Shown here in pieces: positions 8,867-15,417 of a stretch of 64,000 nucleotides of DNA. Within the stretch, counting starts at the first letter, position 1. Each line of letters starts with the position of its first letter. Source of the DNA: Bacillota bacterium (lineage in GTDB: Bacteria; Bacillota; UBA4882; UBA8346). The position numbers and the translations under genes are program-made. Under the pieces are notes generated by a model that was given only the letters and a program-made list of their open reading frames with translations, had not been told where the DNA came from and searched no databases. The stretch lies in NCBI GenBank assembly GCA_023429995.1, contig JAEZCE010000089.1, positions 45,853 to 109,852 on the forward strand, in the 5' to 3' direction.

Positions 8867-9172
8867 GGTGATCAATAAAAGATCATAGAAAACAGATCGA
8901 GGATACAAACTGATTTCCTTTTTACTGCGCCCATTTTAAACCAAAACCAATTACAGGGAACTCCGTACTGAAATTATACTCCGTTAAACTACTGCACTAA
9001 AATGACCTTCATCAATACTCAACGAAGCCCTCAAATCAAAATCATTTTTACCGCTTTCAACCAAAAAATATCCCCTGGCAAAAATTGACTTTTTTTCTGG
9101 GAATTAAAGAAAAGGGTTCCTTTATTTAGTGTCGAAATTGAACAGATATTAAAATATCAGGAGGCCGGAAAA
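8867..9172 (+). other. Intergenic gap before exbB
   Basis: About 300 bases without a credible gene. A TTGACT at 9085-9090 could be a -35 element, but no convincing -10 follows at the right distance. No clear terminator for gmhB was found. A GGAGG at 9160-9164 serves exbB. Confidence 0.5.
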
Positions 9173-9778
9173 ATGTGGCATTTTTTGATCAAAGGCGGAA
9201 TTGTCATGATTCCCCTGGTGTTTTGTTCAATTTTAGGATTAGTCATCGTGATCGAAAGAATTCTTTATTACAGTTTCCGGAATCAAACATCCGAACGGGA
9301 TTTCAACCGTTTAAAACATAGTTTGAGCCAGGGGAAATTGGATGAAGCCAAGATTTTAGCGGTTAGTTGGCGGACGCCGCTTGGCCGGATCATCGAGAGC
9401 GTGATCGAACAATGGCGGACTGACAGCAGCTTGGCCGATAAAATTGCCCAAAACGCCGGAGAGCAGGAATTAAGGAGTTTGCAACGGGGTCTTACCTTAT
9501 TGGACACCGTGGTCACGGCAAGTCCCTTATTAGGCTTGCTTGGAACAGTGACCGGTATTATTAAATCTTTTACCGCTTTATCCATGGCTTCCGGTGGACA
9601 TGCCGCCCAATTAAGCGCAGGCGTGGCCGAGGCGCTTTATAATACCGCTTTTGGCTTGGGGATTGCAATACCGGCGCTTTTTTTTGTGAATATTTTTTAC
9701 AATATCGCCGAGAAAAGAGCCAGGGATTTAACCTGCTACACTGAGGAAATCCTGGCAATTTTAAATAAGGCCAGGTGA
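9173..9778 (+). CDS. exbB: MotA/TolQ/ExbB proton channel family protein
   Basis: ExbB/TolQ proteins form the inner-membrane proton channel that powers TonB or TolA. The 201-residue sequence has a first membrane helix at about residues 8-30 (GGIVMIPLVFCSILGLVIVIERILYY). The conserved core starts near residue 110 (LDTVVTASPLLGLLGTVTGIIKSF). The last helix follows LSAGVAEALYNTAFGLGIAIPAL. These match the family closely. It is the first gene of a run that continues with exbD, tonB and two exported proteins on the same strand. Whether it serves TonB-type or Tol-type transport is decided mainly by the TonB-like gene two positions down. Confidence 0.92.
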   Translation: MWHFLIKGGIVMIPLVFCSILGLVIVIERILYYSFRNQTSERDFNRLKHSLSQGKLDEAKILAVSWRTPLGRIIESVIEQWRTDSSLADKIAQNAGEQELRSLQRGLTLLDTVVTASPLLGLLGTVTGIIKSFTALSMASGGHAAQLSAGVAEALYNTAFGLGIAIPALFFVNIFYNIAEKRARDLTCYTEEILAILNKAR

Positions 9779-9783
9779 TACCG

Positions 9784-10215
9784 ATGAATTTGCAAATCAA
9801 GCGCAGACGCCCCCGGATCGAATTAGTGCCGATGATTGATGTACTATTCTTTATGCTGGTATTTTTTATGCTTTTTTCCACTATCAACGGTTCCGAGGCC
9901 GGCGTCCCCGTCCAGCTGCCCAAAGTTCTTCATATGGGGAATGCGGCCAATAATTCCTTAGTCGTTACCATTACTGCCGGTTCACAAGTTTATCTCGGGA
10001 AACGGCAGATCAAAATCAATCAATTAAAACAACTGGTGGGGCTGGAATTGCAAAAAGATCCGGCCGTGCAGGTTATTGTCAGGCCCGATGCGGCTGTGGC
10101 TTATGAAAGAATCGTCAAAGTAATGGATGTCCTGGCTGATACCGGAGTAGAAAAGCCCTTGCTCGGAGTGGACCGGCAGCAGATTCCCAACGGGGCCAAA
10201 TTTGATATCAAGTAA
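9784..10215 (+). CDS. exbD: Biopolymer transport protein ExbD/TolR
   Basis: ExbD has one N-terminal membrane helix carrying the essential Asp of the proton pathway; here ELVPMIDVLFFMLVFFMLF contains that Asp (MIDV). A periplasmic domain follows. At 143 residues it is standard. ATG 9784 is preceded by AGGTGA at five bases and gives the usual N-terminus; a GTG at 9775 that overlaps the exbB stop is the alternative. It pairs with exbB in the inner membrane. Confidence 0.92.
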   Translation: MNLQIKRRRPRIELVPMIDVLFFMLVFFMLFSTINGSEAGVPVQLPKVLHMGNAANNSLVVTITAGSQVYLGKRQIKINQLKQLVGLELQKDPAVQVIVRPDAAVAYERIVKVMDVLADTGVEKPLLGVDRQQIPNGAKFDIK

Positions 10216-10240
10216 CCCATTTAAAAGTGGGGAGTGAAAA

Positions 10241-10987
10241 ATGAAACTGAATGAACGGAATAATTATATTATAGCACTTATGTTTTCCCTGGGATTTCAT
10301 GCTCTGCTATTATTATTGTTTGTATCAGGCTATCTTACATCACAGGAGAATCAGTTGGAAACCTTTCCAGTGGGAATGGTAGAAATCGCCAAAGATTCCC
10401 CCGATGGCGGACTAGGGATGGCAGGCTCAGTCCCGAAAGAAAGCGGGAATACTCCTGTTGTTCCTGATGCTCCGGGTCAAAAAAATCAGGAAAAAGATAA
10501 AACTGCGGTTAAACCGCAAGTTTTACCCAAGGCGCCGGCGGAGAATACGGTGCTCATTCCCAGGAAAGACAAAAGTGAACCCTTTGCGGTTCCGGGTAAA
10601 ATTGCGAATCCTGCAGGAGTGGAAGGCGCCGGAAGTCAGGGAACAGGTGGTAGTGGAGGGGGAACAGGAAAACCGTTGGGCTTTGGTTCTGGGGAAGGAA
10701 TGGTTACCGTGCTGGGACCCTTACCGTCTTATCCCAAAAGTGCCATGAATGAAGGAGTGGAGGGAAACGTGGCGCTCCATATTTTGGTGAAAGCCGACGG
10801 CAATTTGGAAGATATTCAGGTAAGCCCATCAGCTACCGATTCACGACTGGTCAACGCCGCGGTCCTATCCATTAAACGCGCCTGGAAATTTAAACCGGTG
10901 ACCCAAAATTACTACATTGATTTGATAGTTTCTTTTCATGACTCCGAGGTAACGAGGAAGTTTATCAATTCTGAAAGCAGACCCTGA
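10241..10987 (+). CDS. tonB: TonB-like energy transducer
   Basis: The 248-residue protein has an N-terminal membrane anchor (about residues 10-30) and a low-complexity Pro/Lys/Gly linker (about 55-150). The C-terminal TonB domain is typical (YPKSAMNEGVEGNVALHILV, then AAVLSIKRAWKFKP). The C-terminal domain touches outer-membrane receptors in known systems. The linker includes a Gly-Ser-rich part (GTGGSGGGTG). The gene sits 25 bases after exbD with a GGGGAGTG site. No TonB-dependent receptor is present in this window, so the outer-membrane partner is unknown; the exported proteins downstream are candidates for shared regulation rather than proven partners. Confidence 0.88.
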   Translation: MKLNERNNYIIALMFSLGFHALLLLLFVSGYLTSQENQLETFPVGMVEIAKDSPDGGLGMAGSVPKESGNTPVVPDAPGQKNQEKDKTAVKPQVLPKAPAENTVLIPRKDKSEPFAVPGKIANPAGVEGAGSQGTGGSGGGTGKPLGFGSGEGMVTVLGPLPSYPKSAMNEGVEGNVALHILVKADGNLEDIQVSPSATDSRLVNAAVLSIKRAWKFKPVTQNYYIDLIVSFHDSEVTRKFINSESRP

Positions 10988-11023
10988 AATACAGTTTTTG
11001 TTATTTTCTTTAAGGAGGCCGAA

Positions 11024-13009
11024 ATGAGACGAAGGATTATCGTGGGAATAGCCTTTCTTGGTTTATTCCTGATGACGGTTATTGCATCAGCGGCGTCCGA
11101 CGGCTTGTTGTCGATCGAGAATAAATACATCAAAATCTATGTGAATAATACCAATGATGATACCGGACGTTTTGCAGTCGATGTAACCGGCGGCGATCCA
11201 AGCCGCAGTGATGATGATGGTAAAACATTGATTTATGGCCATCCCAAACCCTGGACTTCATTTACCACCTTACGGATTAACGGTAAAGACTACTGCTTCG
11301 GCAAGGCCACTCCAAAACGGTCCGGGGCCGGACTGCTGGGCGGGCAAACCCTTTCGCCGCCAAGGCAGGAAGAAAACCGTTTAAGCATGAAGTGTCAATA
11401 TGGAACGGTTGAAGTGGAGCAACTGCTGGATATCGCCAGAAGTCCGAGTACAGGAGCTCTTGATACGGCCCGGATCCGCTATATCATTGTCAATACCGGA
11501 ACCGACCCGGTGGAAGTGGGCCTGAGGACATTATTTGACACCATGGTGGGAGATAATGACGGGGCGCCCTTTAGGATTGGGGCCAAAGCGGTTACGAAGG
11601 ATTATAGTTGCAGCAGCAAAGAAATTCCCGATTTTTGGCAGGCATTCGATTCCCTTGCCACACCGGCGGTTATTGCCCAAGGCACTTTAAAAGGCGGAGA
11701 TGTCACCCCTCCCGACCGGCTGACTTTTACCAACTGGGGCAAGGCTGCGGACAATCCCTGGAATTTTCAAGTTGATGCGGATGCCGACTTCACGCGGCTT
11801 GGCGAAGACGAGCTGGACAGCGCGGTGGTAATGTACTGGGATCCTCAGATTCTAAAACCGGGCGAGCGACGGATGATTACCAGTTACTATGGGATAGGCG
11901 GCATTACATTCTCTCCGGGGAAAACCTTTTTGGGAATCTCCGCTCCGGCCGAAGTTCAATACAGCGAAGATGCTCCCCGCAGTTATACCCTTGTGACCTA
12001 TCTGGAACATCACGGGGAAGTCAAGGCGGAAAACGTAAAGGTCAACTTGAGCTTACCCCAGGGCCTGGTATGTTCCTCCGGAGCGACTTCCCTGAATATT
12101 CCCGAGCTGGTGCCGGGTGTAACCCAACAATACAGCTGGGAGATACGGCCCAATGGTAAATATCAGGGTGATACCACTTTTCAAATCAAAGTTACCGGAG
12201 AGCATTTAGAATCCAACGTGGTGACCAGGAAAATCCGGATCATCGGACCGCCTGAAATTAAGGGGACGGTTAGTTTTCCTCCCTTGAAAGTCATCAACAA
12301 CAATTGGGAGCCTTACCCGGTGGGAGTCACCGTCAATATTCAAAATATGGGCGAATCGGCAACCGACGATTTGAAAGCGACTTTCGTGGGAGGAAACGGA
12401 ATCGCCCTGGCGCCTGGGGAACGGAATGAGAAATATTTGTTGACGCTGGAAGGGAAGGCAGAGACCACCGTAATGTGGCGGCTGGTTCCTACAGGGGATA
12501 TGAAAGACGGCAGTTTTAAAGTTATCCTGACCGGAACGGGTTTTAAACCGGTGACGCTGGATGCCCGGATGGATATCCCGCAGTTAAGCGCGAAATTAAG
12601 TTTTAACACGACCGATCGATGGAAAGTGGGAAATGTCGTCGGACTTAATTTATATGCCTATAACCTGAAAAATCCCGGCCAATTTAAGGTAAACATTCAA
12701 TACAATCCGGCCCAACTGAAACTGGTTTATATTTCCCGCGGTACTTTTTTGGTGGAGGAAGGCAATTTATCGGAATGGCACAGTGGAGTGATTGACAATC
12801 AAAACGGGCGGGTTACCGGTATTGGCGGTACCAGAAACGGTACGCTCCAAAACAATGAGGTTACTTTATTCCGGCTTAATTTTATTGTAGTTGGAACCGG
12901 AACCGGCGAAGTGGATGTGGAAAACCTTAAAGTCCTTAACTCCAACGGCAATGAGCTTCATTGCGAATTTACCCCATTACAGTATAGGATTGAGGAGGAA
13001 CGAAAATGA
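11024..13009 (+). CDS. Large exported protein with C-terminal cohesin-like domain
   Basis: A signal peptide is clear (residues 1 to about 24, RRRIIVGIAFLGLFLMTVIASAAS). The mature protein begins with an uncharacterised beta-rich region (about 25-310). Two Ig/CARDB-like beta-sandwich repeats follow (about 310-420 and 425-530). The last 120 residues resemble a cohesin domain (WKVGNVVGLNLYAYNLKN, then FKVNIQYNPAQLKLVYI and a closing LFRLNFIVVGTGTGEVDVEN). Cohesins bind dockerins in cellulosomes but also occur alone in surface proteins. The gene overlaps the following SLH gene by four bases, so the pair is translationally coupled. I do not recognise the N-terminal family. Confidence 0.7.
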   Translation: MRRRIIVGIAFLGLFLMTVIASAASDGLLSIENKYIKIYVNNTNDDTGRFAVDVTGGDPSRSDDDGKTLIYGHPKPWTSFTTLRINGKDYCFGKATPKRSGAGLLGGQTLSPPRQEENRLSMKCQYGTVEVEQLLDIARSPSTGALDTARIRYIIVNTGTDPVEVGLRTLFDTMVGDNDGAPFRIGAKAVTKDYSCSSKEIPDFWQAFDSLATPAVIAQGTLKGGDVTPPDRLTFTNWGKAADNPWNFQVDADADFTRLGEDELDSAVVMYWDPQILKPGERRMITSYYGIGGITFSPGKTFLGISAPAEVQYSEDAPRSYTLVTYLEHHGEVKAENVKVNLSLPQGLVCSSGATSLNIPELVPGVTQQYSWEIRPNGKYQGDTTFQIKVTGEHLESNVVTRKIRIIGPPEIKGTVSFPPLKVINNNWEPYPVGVTVNIQNMGESATDDLKATFVGGNGIALAPGERNEKYLLTLEGKAETTVMWRLVPTGDMKDGSFKVILTGTGFKPVTLDARMDIPQLSAKLSFNTTDRWKVGNVVGLNLYAYNLKNPGQFKVNIQYNPAQLKLVYISRGTFLVEEGNLSEWHSGVIDNQNGRVTGIGGTRNGTLQNNEVTLFRLNFIVVGTGTGEVDVENLKVLNSNGNELHCEFTPLQYRIEEERK

Positions 13010-13611
13010 AAGTGAATCGGTTTTATTCTTTGCTGATCATGATGGTTTTCATCAGTTTACTTTTCGGGATAGCTGTGCCGGTTATGGCGGCAGACAGCAA
13101 TCCCAGCGATGTTCCGTCTTCCCACTGGGCGTATAAGGCGGTCAAGACACTCATTGACAAAGGCTATTTACAATTATACCAGGATCAGACATTTCAAGGA
13201 GATAAACCGGTCGATCGGTACACCCTGGCTGTTATTGTGGCTAAAATGTTAAATGAAATCGCCGGCGGCCAGGTGGGTACGAATAAGGAAGATATGGCCT
13301 TGATTAAAAGTCTGACCAATGAATTTCGGGATGAGTTTGTGGGTGTAAACTCAAAGAATAATATTTATATGAAAAAGCTGGATAACCTGAGTAAAGAACA
13401 GACAGTTATGCAGGATGATATTACCCGCCTTACCGATGAGCAGGTACAGCTGCAAAAAGAGGCTCAGCAAATGCTGGCTGATATTCAAAGCATCAAAGAT
13501 GAAAATATGAAGCTGAAAGCGGATATGGAACGACTTCGGATCGAGCTGGATACAACCAGAAAATATATGTGGGCGGCTATTATCTTGGGGCTACTGGGTA
13601 TTGCCCGATAA
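13006..13611 (+). CDS. SLH-domain, coiled-coil protein with C-terminal membrane helix (outer-membrane tether candidate)
   Basis: The order is: signal peptide (about 1-27, ending VPVMAAD); one SLH domain (about 35-85, SSHWAYKAVKTLIDKGYLQ and RYTLAVIVAKML); a heptad-rich coiled coil (about 115-182, with many Leu/Ile/Glu/Lys); and a short hydrophobic C-terminal helix (MWAAIILGLLGIA). SLH domains bind secondary cell-wall polymers or peptidoglycan. The plan matches Thermotoga Omp-alpha and the front part of Negativicutes OmpM, which link the outer membrane to the wall. It lacks the beta-barrel of OmpM. The gene is coupled to the cohesin-like protein by a four-base overlap. The tether function is inferred from architecture. 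Confidence 0.75.
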   Translation: MKVNRFYSLLIMMVFISLLFGIAVPVMAADSNPSDVPSSHWAYKAVKTLIDKGYLQLYQDQTFQGDKPVDRYTLAVIVAKMLNEIAGGQVGTNKEDMALIKSLTNEFRDEFVGVNSKNNIYMKKLDNLSKEQTVMQDDITRLTDEQVQLQKEAQQMLADIQSIKDENMKLKADMERLRIELDTTRKYMWAAIILGLLGIAR

Positions 13612-13653
13612 TCACTTCCAACGGTAATTACATAATCTGCTAAGGGCATTTTC

Positions 13654-13682
13654 TTGCACTCTTCTTTCATTGGGTGTATGAT
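13654..13682 (+). promoter_or_regulatory. Sigma-A type promoter of the 13713 gene
   Basis: TTGCAC (13654-13659), a 17-base spacer, and TATGAT (13677-13682). The ribosome binding site AAAGGAAGAGG follows about 16 bases later. This separates the next gene from the exbB run. Confidence 0.65.
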
Positions 13683-13712
13683 TAACCTATATCTTAAAAA
13701 AGGAAGAGGTCA

Positions 13713-14261
13713 ATGATTGAAATCGATGATGCGGGCGGCGGTTGTTTTATTGGGCCCGAAATCCTGGTGATACACAGGTTGGAAACCGGGAACGTATGGT
13801 ATTTGGATATACCGCCCCAGGTAGAAGAAAGAGTAACGTATGCATCCAAGATTTTAAAAGCAGCCTTCCGGGAGTTAGCAGTATCGAAAGAAGAACCGGT
13901 CAGACTTTGCCGGGGAGAGATATTCGACTCGTTTCAGGAATATCTGTCTTCGAAAGGATATCAAGTGGTTCGGGAAAAGGTTTCCGATGCCACCGACGAG
14001 CTAGCCGAAACCCGTTTTATGGATGTTTTATATTCCTATGGCTTTCCACGAAATCTGGTCCTAAAGGATCGCAACTATCAGCAATTTTATCAATGGGTCA
14101 GTTGTTGGTATTATTATTGTAAGGATGACAGCCGCGCGCGCCATCAGTTGCGCGGCATCAGGAAAACCCGGTTGCAACCTTCCTTTTTTGGACGAAAGAT
14201 TACCCGGAAGTATCCTAATTTAATCCGGATGCTGCTGGAAGAGGAAGCGGCCATCAGTTGA
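13713..14261 (+). CDS. Conserved protein of unknown function
   Basis: This 182-residue protein opens with MIEIDDAGGGCFIGPEILVI, a phrase I associate with an uncharacterised Bacillota family. It has no signal peptide or membrane helix. The C-terminal half is basic and aromatic (a Tyr/Trp-rich stretch near residue 130, then RKTRLQPSFFGRKITRKYPN). This may mean nucleic-acid contact, but no catalytic motif stands out. It has its own promoter, an AAGAGG ribosome site, and a short GC hairpin downstream. I cannot name a function. Confidence 0.65.
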   Translation: MIEIDDAGGGCFIGPEILVIHRLETGNVWYLDIPPQVEERVTYASKILKAAFRELAVSKEEPVRLCRGEIFDSFQEYLSSKGYQVVREKVSDATDELAETRFMDVLYSYGFPRNLVLKDRNYQQFYQWVSCWYYYCKDDSRARHQLRGIRKTRLQPSFFGRKITRKYPNLIRMLLEEEAAIS

Positions 14262-14333
14262 CCGCAGTTGACTAAGAGTGGTTTAATGGATCATACCGGC
14301 ATTGGAATATCGTTCTTTGCTTTCTCATAAGAT

Positions 14334-14357
14334 CCCCCGAAAGGGGGTTTTTATTTT
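14334..14357 (+). terminator. Short GNRA-capped hairpin, terminator or translational switch
   Basis: CCCCC (14334-14338) and GGGGG (14343-14347) close a GAAA tetraloop, with TTTTTATTTT after it. It looks like the terminator of the 13713 gene. The GGGGG arm is also the best Shine-Dalgarno sequence for the following TTG start at 14356, so it may control translation as well. Confidence 0.6.
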
Positions 14358-15174
14358 GGCTTCAAATCATCCCCATGGCGGAGTCTACGAGCTCCGATTT
14401 TGGCTGCAAATTTTGGGGGATCATGCCAGGTTCATCAAGTATTCCCTGGTGCCCGATGAAACCAATGTGTCGATGGTCGCTGCCAATTTTATTGAGCTTT
14501 TCGATGGATTGCTCGAAAAAACCCGGGAGGCGAAAATCGTCAAAGAGCCGGTAATGAAAAGTCATCTGGGGGAAATTCTGCAGACAACATTGAGTTTTCG
14601 CGATTTTAACAGAGAATTGTTGGCGGAGAGGTTGAAAAATAAATTAGTTACTGGGCTTCCGCCTGTCTTTTATAACCACATGATAAATGAGCTTGAAAAT
14701 TCTCTCAAAGTAATGACCGATATTGAGTGTGGAGCAGAAAGAGCGGAAAACATCCTCGGCCAGCATTTATTGTGGAGCCTGGACGCCGCCGCCCATGCAG
14801 CTTTGATTGGCAGCGATCTGGATAAAGCGGAATATCGTTTGCGGGAAATGAGTAACAAATTTGAAACGGCATTTGATGGTGATTACATCAAAGCAGTTGA
14901 GCTGGCGGGCTATTTTCGCAGTAATCCGCCATCGGCGGGGCCGGTTTTGGAAGCATATAACCGGGATATGGCCTTTCAAATTAAAGAGTTCATGGCTTTC
15001 CTGGAAGAAATAAAGGTAGGTTTGAAAGAGCAGCGGATTTTAGGAAGGTTATGGCCGTTGACCCTTGATCATATGTACCGCGAGGGATGTTATTATTTGT
15101 TGAAAATAGCCGCTGTCGAGCCGGACCTTTCGATTCCGGACTGTGATCCGGGACGGCCCAGAGTAGAAAGCTGA
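14356..15174 (+). CDS. DUF2935 family protein (ferritin-like helical fold)
   Basis: The protein shows the two halves of DUF2935: the start ELRFWLQILGDHARFIKYSL and the end EFMAFLEEIKVGL followed by PLTLDHMYREGCYYLLKI. These contain His/Glu residues that line a ferritin-like helical bundle and could bind metal. DUF2935 proteins occur mainly in spore-forming Bacillota; their function is unknown. TTG 14356 with AAAGGGGG upstream is the preferred start (272 residues). A longer frame starts at TTG 14302 but would read through the hairpin. The gene is convergent with the UPF0182 gene. Confidence 0.75.
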   Translation: MASNHPHGGVYELRFWLQILGDHARFIKYSLVPDETNVSMVAANFIELFDGLLEKTREAKIVKEPVMKSHLGEILQTTLSFRDFNRELLAERLKNKLVTGLPPVFYNHMINELENSLKVMTDIECGAERAENILGQHLLWSLDAAAHAALIGSDLDKAEYRLREMSNKFETAFDGDYIKAVELAGYFRSNPPSAGPVLEAYNRDMAFQIKEFMAFLEEIKVGLKEQRILGRLWPLTLDHMYREGCYYLLKIAAVEPDLSIPDCDPGRPRVES

Positions 15175-15234
15175 TCACTGGATTTGGATTGAAAATCTTT
15201 AAAAAATGGTGAAGGTTTCGCTCCGTGGTCATCA

Positions 15235-15395
15235 AAAGGAGTCAGTTCAGTCGGACCCATCCGGACTTTTCCGAATATTGCGGCCTAGTAAAACGTTCTC
15301 TAGATAACTACTCAATGATTGTGAACGTTTTACTTAAGTAGAGCGTATCTTCCCCATTTTTATGATACGCTCTACTTGACATTACTGACTCCTTT
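15235..15395. repeat. MITE-like element with 12-bp terminal inverted repeats and two internal palindromes
   Basis: The 161-bp block is bounded by perfect 12-bp inverted ends, AAAGGAGTCAGT (15235-15246) and ACTGACTCCTTT (15384-15395). Inside are two perfect stem-loops. GTAAAACGTTC (15288-15298) pairs with GAACGTTTTAC (15323-15333). AAGTAGAGCGTATC (15336-15349) pairs with GATACGCTCTACTT (15364-15377). It lies between convergent genes, so it may also act as a bidirectional terminator. I see no clear target-site duplication. Confidence 0.65.
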
Positions 15396-15417
15396 AACCG
15401 ACTAAGGGACGATAGGA

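Noticed and set aside
9085..9113. Promoter for exbB at TTGACT
   Set aside because: No acceptable -10 at 16-18 bases; kept only as a remark in the gap description.
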